Source: Lientehia sp934351765 (GTDB lineage Bacteria > Bacillota > Clostridia > Lachnospirales > Lachnospiraceae). Taken from it: 38,206 bases of DNA. Of the stretch, positions 9,077 to 16,881 are shown piece after piece; positions within the stretch are counted from its first letter, which is position 1, and each line of letters begins with the position of its first letter. Location: the NCBI RefSeq assembly GCF_052118925.1, contig NZ_JBQKGG010000019.1:1-38206 (forward strand), given 5' to 3'. Under the pieces are notes generated by a model. It searched no databases, was not told where the DNA came from, and was given only the letters and a program-made list of their open reading frames with translations. The position numbers and the translations under genes were made by a program.

Positions 9077-9331
9077 TCACCGCCTCTCTATGGATATCCT
9101 CTTGCCGTCGTACACGATCGTGTCCCCGATCCGCGCAAACTCATCACCGATTCTCACCCCTTTCAGTTTTTCATGCCCATCCCGTATTATATACAGGTAC
9201 TTGACAGTTCTACAATCAACGCGGTCTGCCAGCCATCTGGGAGCCAATCTGTCCGCATCTTCGGTTAAAACATACCTCTGTTTATTCCTCGATTCGGTCA
9301 ATGTTATATTCCACAGCGCAAGTATGTTCAA
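9077..9331 (-). CDS. Hypothetical protein, 84 residues
   Basis: I do not recognise this protein. It is short and charged, with RYVLTEDADRLAPRWLADRV and a C-terminal strand-rich part, IGDEFARIGDTIVYDGKRIS. The start is uncertain. TTG at 9331 has GAGGG 7 nt upstream and overlaps the DUF4406 gene by 50 bp. An ATG at 9367 would overlap it by 86 bp, and a TTG at 9301 by 20 bp. It is an accessory gene between the minor capsid block and the scaffold gene. Confidence 0.6.
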   Translation of the reverse strand: MNILALWNITLTESRNKQRYVLTEDADRLAPRWLADRVDCRTVKYLYIIRDGHEKLKGVRIGDEFARIGDTIVYDGKRISIERR

Positions 9332-9581
9332 TCTTGCACCCTCTTGCCTCATTCCAGCCATCCGCAAAATATGCTACGTCAGCTTCTGCCAGCAGTTTGA
9401 GTGACTCTCCCAGATACCAAAGAGGCTTTGCGTCCACGGGTGCTGACTGAAAGAAAGAATCAATTACTTCTACAGGTTCACCAACCTGTTTTTCTGCACT
9501 TTTGAGTGCCTTTTCTCTTACTGCAAGAATTTCTTCGTCTGTTTTTCCCCTCATGGGCTGAGAAATAAATAATTTCTTCAT
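9282..9581 (-). CDS. DUF4406 family protein (deoxyribosyltransferase-like fold)
   Basis: About 99 residues from the ATG at 9581. The N terminus KKLFISQPMRGKTDEEI is the hallmark of DUF4406, small phage and plasmid proteins with a nucleoside 2-deoxyribosyltransferase-like Rossmann fold. The C-terminal half has ADVAYFADGWNEARGCKIEH, the usual second motif. The start at 9581 is preferred over the upstream in-frame ATG at 9626 because AGAAAGGA lies just upstream and the ATG overlaps the previous stop as TAATG. The biochemical activity in phages is unknown; nucleotide metabolism is a guess from the fold. Confidence 0.82.
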   Translation of the reverse strand: MKKLFISQPMRGKTDEEILAVREKALKSAEKQVGEPVEVIDSFFQSAPVDAKPLWYLGESLKLLAEADVAYFADGWNEARGCKIEHTCAVEYNIDRIEE

Positions 9582-9712
9582 TATTTTTCCTTTCTGGCTG
9601 GGACTACGTTCCCGCAACCCATACAATACTTTTTGCCGTTTTTATACTTTACGCACATGCAGTTGTCTACTTCGCAACATTTCTTGTCGTTTACTTCGAC
9701 ATAATCTTTCAT
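9581..9712 (-). CDS. Small Cys-rich (zinc-ribbon-like) protein, 43 residues
   Basis: The protein starts MKDYVEVNDKKCCEVDNC and ends GCGNVVPARKEK. It has seven cysteines, including CCEVDNCMC and YCMGCG, so a metal-binding ribbon is likely. It has AGAGAGG about 8 nt upstream, and its TAA overlaps the DUF4406 start (TAATG), which supports real, coupled translation. It directly follows the hairpin that ends the capsid-toxin cassette. The function is unknown. Confidence 0.72.
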   Translation of the reverse strand: MKDYVEVNDKKCCEVDNCMCVKYKNGKKYCMGCGNVVPARKEK

Positions 9713-9749
9713 AATCCATAACCTCTCTTTCTTGAAAATAGGTATAAAA

Positions 9750-9777
9750 ATACCACCGGCCTCTCGACTGGTGGTAT
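9750..9777 (-). terminator. Cassette-end hairpin terminator, copy 1
   Basis: The 10-bp inverted repeat ATACCACCAG / CCGGTGGTAT (one mismatch) is followed on the minus strand by TTTTTAT. It starts right after the stop codon of the 89-residue gene. The same hairpin and its flank (about 30 bp, ending GAGAGG) recur at 31,692-31,715 and 32,541-32,607. Confidence 0.8.
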
Positions 9778-10047
9778 CTACTTCTTTTTTTTTGCTTTTT
9801 CCGATAATTCCCTAAAAATCTCCTCGCACATTCGATTAAATGCTTCTTTCTCCTCTTTCGTCCTCTCTTTTGGATGAAGAAATTCCTCTCGTTTCTTAGG
9901 CGGCATATTCTTCTTTTCCTCTTCTGTGAAATGTATACGTTCCAGATCGGTTCGAAGTAAAAAACATTCATGCAGCGATAACTCGTTTTTTCTGCGTTCC
10001 TGCTCTTCCTTGGAAAGCAATAACCACTCCCGTGCTGTTAATGACAT
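9778..10047 (-). CDS. Small charged protein coupled to the capsid-ART gene; candidate immunity protein
   Basis: An 89-residue, strongly charged helical protein (MSLTAREWLLLSKEEQERRK at the start, a lysine-rich tail). I do not recognise a family. Its ATG overlaps the stop of the ADP-ribosyltransferase-bearing minor capsid gene as TAATG, so the two are translationally coupled, and a terminator follows its stop directly. In polymorphic toxin systems the immunity gene occupies this place. That role is an inference; it could also be an assembly chaperone for the toxin domain. Confidence 0.68.
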   Translation of the reverse strand: MSLTAREWLLLSKEEQERRKNELSLHECFLLRTDLERIHFTEEEKKNMPPKKREEFLHPKERTKEEKEAFNRMCEEIFRELSEKAKKKK

Positions 10048-11729
10048 TACTCTAATTCCTCCAAAAGAATATAGAATTTCCCATCTCTCTCTATCTTGCT
10101 GACTACTTTAAACCTAGCTTTTTGTGGATACAGTACTTCATTCTCCATATCGTTCAACACCTCAAGGTCCTTTCCATTTTTTGCATTTTGAATGTAAATC
10201 TGTATCTGTGCATCATCATTATACACTCCTCTTTTTGTTGTTGACAAGTATTGTTCTGCAATATACTCTTGCCCCTCGATAAATTTATCGAAATACATCT
10301 GAGCATCTTCTTCGAATAGAAATGTTACAGAACGGTTCAGATTTCCTTCGTAAGTTGGTAATTTATCAAGTGCCGAATCTAAATCCTTAATCCACTTCTT
10401 TTCAAGTTCTGTCAACTCTTCAGTTGCGCCTCTTCGCAACTTATCATTAAGAGCGTATGATTCCGGTCCGATATATCGGATTAGTGCCGCCTCTTCATTC
10501 AAAGTCAGCCTCTCACGGTTCGATTTTTGCGTTTTCTTTCCTGCTGCCATGATCTCAGCTTTCGTCGGCGTGAACCTTCCTCTCAGCCCGTCCTGCAGAA
10601 TCCGCTGTTTCTGCTCCGGCAGTCCCATCTTCCGGGAAAAGTCCACATAGTTCTGCAGCTGCCCCTGATACCTGGCCTTTTTGAGTATGATGGCTTTCTC
10701 ATCAGCGCCGCCCTCCTGAAGAAGCCTCACTTGCTGCCTGGTGGCGCGGATTTCCCTCTCGCGCCTGCGCTGTTCCTGAAGAGCTTCATAGGTGGTATAT
10801 TTCTTCCCGTAATACTCTTTCGGTGTATTCTCCTCATCAATCATCTCCTGAAGCTGCTCATCGGTGTAGTTCCTCACGGAAACACCTGGAATGAACGGGA
10901 GGTAATCATGATAGCAGTTTGCCCCGCAGAGCCCTGTCACATCACCCAGACCACAGACGCTTACAAGTTCCTCTTTCGTCCAGACACGGCCTTCCCAGGG
11001 CTGATGAGACGGCCTGGCGCCCACATGGTAGGACACCTCATAGCTGTCCGTGCCAAGGTCTGCTGCAGTCTGCTCATTGATCAGTGCCTGTACCTGCCGG
11101 AAGCCCGTCAGAACCGCCCGCCTGGCCGCCACATCGATCCGATTATGTACGCCGGAGTCATAATCCACATAACGCACTCCGGAGGCCGTCATTCGGCTCA
11201 CAGCGCTCTGGAGGACTGTGTTATAGGAGAATGCTCCTGATTGGATATTCAGAACTGCATTGTCCAGCGTTGACCGGTAAAACTCCATCAAAGGAGAATA
11301 CTGAATCCTGCCGTCCGGGCCCCGGATTGCAAAACCCATCGATGCCGCCAGATTTTCATATTCCCCGGAGAGCTGCTTCTTTACGGCCTGTGTCAGCTGT
11401 CGCAGCGGTGTGTTCCGCTCAAACGGGATCTGCTGCATACCGGATACCTTGTAGGCCCTGGAATGCTGGTAATACTGCTTGTAGACCTCATCCGAAAAGA
11501 TATATTCCATTTCGGCATCGGTCTTCTGCAGCGTTTCTTTGATCCAGCCTTTGACCTCAGATTCTGCCATACCAAGCTGCTGAAGCCTGGTCATCTGCCA
11601 GTCTGCCGAAGCTGTGGAAAATCCATTATCATGAATCCTCCGGGCAATATCCGACATGATCCGGATCTCCAGCTCTGCAAACAGGTTCCCCGTTTTCAAC
11701 GCCAGCTTTTCAAGTTCTCCCTGTGTCAC
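10047..11729 (-). CDS. Phage minor capsid protein with C-terminal ADP-ribosyltransferase domain
   Basis: A 560-residue fusion. The N-terminal 320 residues match the Phage minor capsid 2 / MuF-like head protein type: RPSHQPWEGRVW, then GLCGANCYHDYLPFIPGVS. A linker with GLPEQKQRILQDGLRGRFTP follows at about 375-395. Residues about 405-560 look like a mono-ADP-ribosyltransferase of the R-S-E class: Arg466 in LNRSVTF, STT at 496-498 in YLSTTKR, and ExE at 529-531 in ENEVLYPQKARFKVV, the arginine-specific arrangement. Proteins of this type are carried in the virion near the portal, so the domain could be delivered with the DNA. The gene overlaps the portal by 4 bp and the 89-residue gene by TAATG. 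All three catalytic motifs are present, so the domain looks intact. Confidence 0.88.
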   Translation of the reverse strand: MTQGELEKLALKTGNLFAELEIRIMSDIARRIHDNGFSTASADWQMTRLQQLGMAESEVKGWIKETLQKTDAEMEYIFSDEVYKQYYQHSRAYKVSGMQQIPFERNTPLRQLTQAVKKQLSGEYENLAASMGFAIRGPDGRIQYSPLMEFYRSTLDNAVLNIQSGAFSYNTVLQSAVSRMTASGVRYVDYDSGVHNRIDVAARRAVLTGFRQVQALINEQTAADLGTDSYEVSYHVGARPSHQPWEGRVWTKEELVSVCGLGDVTGLCGANCYHDYLPFIPGVSVRNYTDEQLQEMIDEENTPKEYYGKKYTTYEALQEQRRREREIRATRQQVRLLQEGGADEKAIILKKARYQGQLQNYVDFSRKMGLPEQKQRILQDGLRGRFTPTKAEIMAAGKKTQKSNRERLTLNEEAALIRYIGPESYALNDKLRRGATEELTELEKKWIKDLDSALDKLPTYEGNLNRSVTFLFEEDAQMYFDKFIEGQEYIAEQYLSTTKRGVYNDDAQIQIYIQNAKNGKDLEVLNDMENEVLYPQKARFKVVSKIERDGKFYILLEELE

Positions 11730-13096
11730 TCAATCACTTCCCCTGTGGACTGGATCTCCCGGATCGCCGCCTTTGCTTTTTCCTCGTTTTCCCCATAGTG
11801 CTTCACGCGGTATTCCCATAAGGCCATTGCTCCCATCGCTACATCGGCGCGGTCACTCTCTCTGTCCTTATCGGCATCCACGACAATGGAATCATCCCAG
11901 ATGAAGGACAGATGGTAATCGCCGGAAGGACATAATCCGTAAATATCGCACCAGAACGACATTGCCTCTACCAGATCAGTCAAAGCGTTCTGAAGCGCCG
12001 CCTGGCAGCTCTCCACAAAGGAGTACGACCGCTGCTTGCTGGCCCGAATCTCTTCCGCCGTCTTATCGGTGTTGTTCGGATCCGAAAGCGTTCCATATGC
12101 CAGGTTACAGTCAAACTCAATGGTCCGCAGCAACTGGTTCCAGCCGTTGTAAAACGATTTGTCCCGGATCTCCGGAGAGAATGCGTCCAAAAGCGGCTTG
12201 TCTGTCGCTCCGGTGTTGTATTCCACAGTCCGATACAACCGCTCCTTTCCTCCCGGATATTCATATGTGTCCGAATCCTGCCGGTATTTAAGCAGGCTCT
12301 GAGCAATATGGATTGCTGTCTCTTTGCTTGCATATTCCCAATTGATCTGGGTATATCGCTTGTCCGCCTCTTTGATATGCTCGATTGCCCTGGAACATAC
12401 CGACACACCAAGCGGGCTTTTAGAATCCAGGTTATTCCCCAGCGGTACAGCCAGATAACCAAACGGCAGCTTCTTGACCCCGGTAAACTGAATCTCCTCT
12501 ACCAGATCCTTCCATTTGGGGACATCGGTTATCGGAATCTCTGTTCCCAGTACACCATCTGCTCTGGACATAAATACCCGGTTCCGGATTCGCAGTACAT
12601 CATCCGTCAGACTGTGTATCTCGATCCGGCTGTAAATCTCATTTCCCCGGCGGAACTGATCCAAAAATGCACATTTGGTAATTCCCTCGGAATCAAAATC
12701 CAGCGGAAAGAATTCGTCTGCCTGAATGTACTGGACTGCAAGGCCCCCTCCGGAAAAATACGGTTTAAAGATCATGGAACCCTTGGCAAAAGCATATTCG
12801 GTCTGCACCCGGAGCTTCTGCAGCACCCGCTGATAATACGGATCCAGATAATCCGCTTTCGGACTGCCGTCCAGCTTGCTCTGCATTTCCAGCGTCACCA
12901 GCCTTGCAATCTCTCCTGAGACTGCGGCGAAGATATTGGCATTTTCCGTATTTTTGTCCAGCCAGGGCGCCCGCCCCTCGTAGATCCAGGACCATAGTTC
13001 AATCAGCGCCGCGCTCCTGGAGCTCATGGCATAATCGATCTGCTCATCTTTGCTTAAGATCCTCTGTAATGCCTGATACATGTTCGTGTAATTCAT
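11726..13096 (-). CDS. Portal protein (SPP1 gp6 family)
   Basis: A 456-residue protein of the SPP1 Gp6-like portal family: the N-terminal segment RSAALIELWSWIYEGRAPWL, the YIQADEFFPLDFDSEGITKC strand region, and TLSDPNNTDKTAEEIRASKQR near residue 350, a conserved portal signature. The portal forms the dodecameric DNA entry ring. It lies 6 bp after terminase and overlaps the minor capsid gene by 4 bp. Confidence 0.93.
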   Translation of the reverse strand: MNYTNMYQALQRILSKDEQIDYAMSSRSAALIELWSWIYEGRAPWLDKNTENANIFAAVSGEIARLVTLEMQSKLDGSPKADYLDPYYQRVLQKLRVQTEYAFAKGSMIFKPYFSGGGLAVQYIQADEFFPLDFDSEGITKCAFLDQFRRGNEIYSRIEIHSLTDDVLRIRNRVFMSRADGVLGTEIPITDVPKWKDLVEEIQFTGVKKLPFGYLAVPLGNNLDSKSPLGVSVCSRAIEHIKEADKRYTQINWEYASKETAIHIAQSLLKYRQDSDTYEYPGGKERLYRTVEYNTGATDKPLLDAFSPEIRDKSFYNGWNQLLRTIEFDCNLAYGTLSDPNNTDKTAEEIRASKQRSYSFVESCQAALQNALTDLVEAMSFWCDIYGLCPSGDYHLSFIWDDSIVVDADKDRESDRADVAMGAMALWEYRVKHYGENEEKAKAAIREIQSTGEVIE

Positions 13097-13102
13097 TATC
13101 TA

Positions 13103-14482
13103 TCACCCATACCTTACAAGGCGGCTGATCTGCCGCTCGATCGTATACTCAAAACTGTCCAGAGAGTCGATGTCGCTGGTTCCATCATCGAGGCGCACAT
13201 TCCTGGTTAGTTCCTGCGGATCCCACACTGCTGTACAGAGCGCATTCACAAGACTGCCGCACTCGCCGTTAACATATCCAAACCTCCCCTGCGCCATCAG
13301 GATCAGCACCGCATTGATCCGGTCGTTGATCGGTGCCTTCAGGGCATTTTCAACTCTGATCCAGCCGAGGCCGTTTTTCCTGAGACTGCTGCGGATTCCT
13401 GCAATCAGCGTCTGCTCTGCACTGTCCGCATATACAGTCGTGATGTAGCCATACCTGCTCAGGATCTTCTGGCAGAAATCGCAAAACCGTTTTCCCAGCA
13501 TCTCCGGATCGATCTCGATCTGGTTGCCGTTGTCGTCTTTGCAGGCAATCCATTCCGATGCCAGCGCGATCACTTTCTGGTATCCTCTGGTTATCGCGGT
13601 CGCCGTAAAGGAGTGCCCGGAACCGGATCCGCCAAAATCGATGCCCAGCGTAATCTCCATCAGATCGACCGGCTTCTCCCGGATTGCAAACGTGTATTGC
13701 TTTGCGTTTACATCATCGGCAAATCTCCGATAGATCAGGCCGGTGGCCACAACGCGCATCCCCTTGATGTCTCGCAGATACCAGATGGACTTTACATCAT
13801 ACCGGCTTTCAATCTCCCGAAGACGATCCGGAGATATGTTGATGTTGTCGTAGATCGTGCAGTGCATGTAGTTGTATCCGCCCGGAAACTCTCCGGCCTC
13901 CTGCTGCCGCTGGTAACGATCAATGTACTCGGAATAGATTTGCGCCCTCGGATTATCCGGGTTAAGATCCCAGAATATCTTCAGACGCCTGGCCGCCAGC
14001 TGGCGGTTCATGGCCTCCTTGATCGTGTTCATGTGATGGATATTGATCTCAGTTGCAATCCACATTCCGTATGAGTTGCCTCGGATCTTTTTATAGCTGT
14101 CTGCCTTGGCAGCTCCGGCAAAGATTACAATCCGCTGCCGCCATCCTGTCGCCGGCCCCCTGATAAACAAAGCCTCGTTGTCCTTGTATTTCCCCCAGTG
14201 GCACTGTCCTCGAAAGATCCATTCAAGCCCCATGCCGTTGCAGTCGCCGATATTTAGTTTTGCGTTGGCCACTGTGGAACCGGTTGCCAGATGGATTCTA
14301 TCCGGTGTAGTCTTAAGCTCGTGAGCAAAAGCGAACACATCGTCCACGGTCTTGCCGGCACGAACTGCGCCTTCGGCCACGTTAAACATACAGCGTTCAC
14401 ATCGTCTGATGTATTCCTTGTGCTTTTCGGAAAACCGGAACATCAAGGTCTTTTTCTGGGTGAACTTATTGACTGCTGCCAT
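13103..14482 (-). CDS. Terminase large subunit
   Basis: About 459 residues. The ATPase Walker A is GAVRAGKT near the N terminus and the Walker B-like strand is RLKIFWDLNP. The nuclease half has LGIDFGGSGSG, VYADSAEQ and NDRINAVLILMAQGRFG, supplying the acidic residues of the RNase H-like headful nuclease. It pumps DNA through the portal. ATG at 14482 is preferred (AGAGGGTGAGA just upstream); a GTG at 14491 would add three residues. It overlaps the small subunit gene. Confidence 0.94.
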   Translation of the reverse strand: MAAVNKFTQKKTLMFRFSEKHKEYIRRCERCMFNVAEGAVRAGKTVDDVFAFAHELKTTPDRIHLATGSTVANAKLNIGDCNGMGLEWIFRGQCHWGKYKDNEALFIRGPATGWRQRIVIFAGAAKADSYKKIRGNSYGMWIATEINIHHMNTIKEAMNRQLAARRLKIFWDLNPDNPRAQIYSEYIDRYQRQQEAGEFPGGYNYMHCTIYDNINISPDRLREIESRYDVKSIWYLRDIKGMRVVATGLIYRRFADDVNAKQYTFAIREKPVDLMEITLGIDFGGSGSGHSFTATAITRGYQKVIALASEWIACKDDNGNQIEIDPEMLGKRFCDFCQKILSRYGYITTVYADSAEQTLIAGIRSSLRKNGLGWIRVENALKAPINDRINAVLILMAQGRFGYVNGECGSLVNALCTAVWDPQELTRNVRLDDGTSDIDSLDSFEYTIERQISRLVRYG

Positions 14483-15161
14483 AGATCTCACCCTCTATCT
14501 CTCCCAGATCCTCGATCTCCTGATTGTTTCCGGTCAGTTTGTCCGTCTGAGCCTTGATCTGCTCGATCCGGCAGCGCTGTTCCTCAGACGCGGCCTCCCA
14601 GTCTTTGTGAAGCATTTCGTCATACTGTTTGATCATGCTCCGGAGCTCGCTCTGAGCCCTCGCCTGAGCTTTCAGGAAATTGTTCTGCTTGTCCCATGCC
14701 TGCTGGATCGAATACATCTCCGCATCTCCGGACATCACTATTTCTTTTGTCTTATCGTTCTGGTTCTTCACATAAGCGATCTTCTGTGCTCTCACAATAG
14801 CTGCATAAGCAAGCTGAATCTGATGCCACAGAAGATCCAGCGGATTTGCTTCTTCGATGGCTGAAAAAATCTCCCTGGTTTCTTCAGGAAGATACTTGGA
14901 AAAAAATCCATACTTTTCTGCTTTTTTGTTTCCTGGAGGACCGCCGTGGCTGTTCTTGTTGCCTGGCTGTGCACCTCGTTTTCGTTTCTGCGAACGCTCG
15001 CTTTTCTTTCCCGAACGTTCGCTATCCCACTTGTGAGTGCACTTCCAACGCCGGACTGTACCCTCTGGCAGTTTTAGTTGACTTGCAATCTCAACCAATT
15101 TCTGCCCCTGCAGGTACATCTCTTTCGCCTGCTCTATTCTTTTATCCGGCGCTCTGGCCAT
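14466..15161 (-). CDS. Terminase small subunit (PBSX-like)
   Basis: A 231-residue protein. An N-terminal helix-turn-helix (residues about 8-45, VEIASQLKLPEGTVRRWK) is followed by a basic, Gly/Asn-rich linker (AQPGNKNSHGGPPGNKKAEK), typical of PBSX-type small terminases. The long helical C-terminal part is likely for oligomerisation. It recognises the packaging site and recruits the large subunit. It is the first gene of the structural operon, downstream of a hairpin and a candidate late promoter. Confidence 0.87.
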   Translation of the reverse strand: MARAPDKRIEQAKEMYLQGQKLVEIASQLKLPEGTVRRWKCTHKWDSERSGKKSERSQKRKRGAQPGNKNSHGGPPGNKKAEKYGFFSKYLPEETREIFSAIEEANPLDLLWHQIQLAYAAIVRAQKIAYVKNQNDKTKEIVMSGDAEMYSIQQAWDKQNNFLKAQARAQSELRSMIKQYDEMLHKDWEAASEEQRCRIEQIKAQTDKLTGNNQEIEDLGEIEGEIYGSSQ

Positions 15162-15202
15162 GTCTTACTCACCTCGGTTCGTTGGTTTTGGGTACAACAA
15201 AA

Positions 15203-15222
15203 CGCCCTGCTTTCACAGGACG
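15203..15222 (-). terminator. Hairpin terminator or attenuator upstream of terminase
   Basis: On the minus strand CGTCCTG-TGAAAG-CAGGGCG (7 bp, one G-U) is followed by TTTTGTTGT. It lies between the candidate late promoter and the terminase genes, so it would attenuate the late operon. Its loop and 3' arm resemble the terminator at 30,817-30,840. Confidence 0.55.
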
Positions 15223-15299
15223 CTCTGTCGAGGTTTTATACTTGGGGGAATGCAAACTGGCAAATGAATCGTTGGCCTTTTGCCTAATTGCTTGTTTAC

Positions 15300-15335
15300 A
15301 CTATACCATAGACCAAACATGAAATAACATGAAAT
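15300..15335 (-). promoter_or_regulatory. Candidate late promoter with tandem activator repeats
   Basis: Minus strand: TATAGT (15,305-15,300) is a good -10. The -35 region at 17 bp spacing (GTTATT) is poor. Two abutting 10-bp direct repeats, AACATGAAAT on the plus strand at 15,316-15,325 and 15,326-15,335, overlap that region. This is what an activator-dependent late promoter would look like. The regulator could be the DUF1492-type protein encoded just upstream. It is a proposal from sequence only. Confidence 0.4.
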
Positions 15336-15336
15336 G

Positions 15337-15747
15337 TTATACTTTTTTTTCAAAATGTTCTATCGCCCGATTCCGAAGGCTATAGATATGCCGCTCCGTA
15401 TAATGCAGTTCTTCAGCCACTTGCTCCCAAGCCATGCCGCAGAGATAATAGTACCGCAACACTGCCCGCTCGGTCGCATCCTCCATCGATGCGATAGACG
15501 CCTCGATCTCTGCCCGCCTCTGCTGCAAAGCCGACACCTTTGCCTGAAACTCCCGTTCCAGCTCGTCAAGCCTGGCTGCATATCCGGACAGATCACTCCC
15601 GCCGCTGCTTTTGGGTAGCCCGTCCGATACGATCCCCGGCATGATCTGCGACAGTCTCAGCTGATTGATCTCCTCGGAGAGGGAGCGCAGTTCCCGGCCG
15701 ATCTTTCGGTATGATTTCAGGTACTCCTTTTTTTCGTCGATTGTCAC
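15337..15747 (-). CDS. DUF1492 / sigma-70 region 4-like late regulator
   Basis: A 136-residue protein. The N-terminal two thirds is coiled coil (DELEREFQAKVSALQQRRAE). The C-terminal part (about 90-136) is a sigma-70 region 4-like helix-turn-helix, RAVLRYYYLCGMAWEQVAEE then YTERHIYSLRNRAIEHF. Such DUF1492/ArpU/RinA-type proteins sit just before terminase in many Firmicutes phages and activate late transcription. The start is GTG with GGGGAGGG upstream. Confidence 0.78.
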   Translation of the reverse strand: MTIDEKKEYLKSYRKIGRELRSLSEEINQLRLSQIMPGIVSDGLPKSSGGSDLSGYAARLDELEREFQAKVSALQQRRAEIEASIASMEDATERAVLRYYYLCGMAWEQVAEELHYTERHIYSLRNRAIEHFEKKV

Positions 15748-15782
15748 CTTGTTCCCTCCCCTTGGATTGATTTTTGATACTA

Positions 15783-15962
15783 TCAGTTACTCTTTGCCTC
15801 AGAACTTCCGCGATCCCGTTCGTTCTTCATCTGTTCGATCTCGTCCGGCGTAAGCCCTGTGTTCTCATACGATGCCAGCCGCTCTATCAACTTTTCTTTC
15901 TTTTCCGGTGACCAGTAGCCTGTCTTGATCCCGTTGGATCGCTCATGCGTTAATCTGTCCAT
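15783..15962 (-). CDS. Small phage protein, 59 residues
   Basis: The protein starts MDRLTHERSNGIKTGYWSPE and contains KLIERLASYENTGLTPDEIE, a small-protein type often seen in clostridial prophages with no known role. The start at 15962 is chosen inside a longer open frame because the upstream part is out-of-frame shadow of the preceding gene. It overlaps that gene by 20 bp. Confidence 0.7.
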   Translation of the reverse strand: MDRLTHERSNGIKTGYWSPEKKEKLIERLASYENTGLTPDEIEQMKNERDRGSSEAKSN

Positions 15963-16158
15963 ACGTCCTCCTGTCCAGCTCATCCAGCAGATCCAGGACC
16001 ATGTCCTGTGCCAGCTTGAACTTATATTTCTCCAGCAGCTTCTTTGATTCCTGGTAGATCTGGTCAAAGTCCCGTTCGCTATTCTTCCGGTCTTTCCACC
16101 TGATCCAGAACCCGTTATAGATCTCTTTTACAGCCGCTGCTATCTCCTGATTGCTCAT
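15943..16158 (-). CDS. Hypothetical phage protein, 71 residues
   Basis: A helical, charged protein starting MSNQEIAAAVKEIYNGFWIR. I do not recognise the family. It overlaps the RusA gene by 4 bp and the 59-residue gene by 20 bp, so it is part of the same translated string. The function is unknown. Confidence 0.65.
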   Translation of the reverse strand: MSNQEIAAAVKEIYNGFWIRWKDRKNSERDFDQIYQESKKLLEKYKFKLAQDMVLDLLDELDRRTYGQINA

Positions 16159-16547
16159 AGGCTCTCGATCCTCACAAAGATCCCAGGAATCTCTGTCCAG
16201 AACTTCTCTGCGATCTCCGATGCTACCAGTGCATCATCGGTCCAGAAGTGCAGGCGCGTCATGCAGTCCTTAAGCAGCTTCTGCAGGTTGTCTGTGTCCG
16301 GCTTCGTGATCCGGTACTCCCCGTCCCGGTGTCTGCCTCTGGGGAAGCACCACTTAACCACCAACCTCACACCCCCTGTGTACGGCTCTGCGACCTGATG
16401 CTTTGCCAGATGCGCCGTCAGCTTGTCTCTTGCCACCTTTAACTCCGGCGGATCGTAGAACACCGGCTTACCATGTACCACCGACACCTTATGCTCCTGG
16501 TGTGTTACGGTCGGCGGAACCATCGCCATGAAAAACTGCGTCACCAT
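16155..16547 (-). CDS. rusA: RusA-family Holliday junction resolvase
   Basis: About 130 residues. The RusA signature is visible: YRITKPDTDNLQKLLKDCM followed by FWTDDALV, giving the conserved aspartates that bind the catalytic metal. RusA cuts Holliday junctions formed in phage recombination and replication. ATG at 16547 is preferred, with GGAG 9 nt upstream; the longer frame would need a TTG immediately next to that site. It overlaps the flanking genes, as is usual in this module. Confidence 0.86.
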   Translation of the reverse strand: MVTQFFMAMVPPTVTHQEHKVSVVHGKPVFYDPPELKVARDKLTAHLAKHQVAEPYTGGVRLVVKWCFPRGRHRDGEYRITKPDTDNLQKLLKDCMTRLHFWTDDALVASEIAEKFWTEIPGIFVRIESL

Positions 16548-16767
16548 GATAATCAACTCCTCTCCAGGTCTGTGTCTCTGAGTCGAATGTTATACAGCCC
16601 CAACTCCTCAACCTGTCTACTAGCAGGCTCATCAATTCCGGCTGCCTCTTAACCCACTGAAGAACTTCGTCATGCTCCGCCGCATAACATTTTCCGTTCT
16701 GCACTTTTCTCAACGGAGGCATCCGCCTCGCTATCTCTAATCTTTTATCACTTATCTTCTTTTTCAT
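16489..16767 (-). CDS. Hypothetical phage protein, 92 residues
   Basis: The protein starts MKKKISDKRLEIARRMPPLR and contains EVLQWVKRQPELMSLLVDRL and a Trp/Tyr-containing C terminus. It is not recognised. It has GGAAGGG upstream and a 59-bp overlap with the RusA gene from its chosen start. It lies between the dyad array and RusA; the function is unknown. Confidence 0.6.
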   Translation of the reverse strand: MKKKISDKRLEIARRMPPLRKVQNGKCYAAEHDEVLQWVKRQPELMSLLVDRLRSWGCITFDSETQTWRGVDYHGDAVFHGDGSADRNTPGA

Positions 16768-16881
16768 TTTTCCCTTCCTGCGCGACTGTACTGGGCGGGC
16801 ATTCTCCTAACCCGTTGTGGGGGCGTACTCAATCGCCCCACACTTAGGGTGGGAATGACCCGTACAGAGGGCTTGCCCGAT

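Noticed and set aside
9642..9971. Minus-strand open frame of 109 codons
   Set aside because: Very Arg/Lys-rich shadow of the 89-residue gene; it runs through the terminator hairpin and the 43-residue gene in another frame.
10527..11240. Plus-strand open frame of 237 codons opposite the minor capsid gene
   Set aside because: Antisense shadow of the well-supported capsid-ART gene; low-complexity, no start signal.
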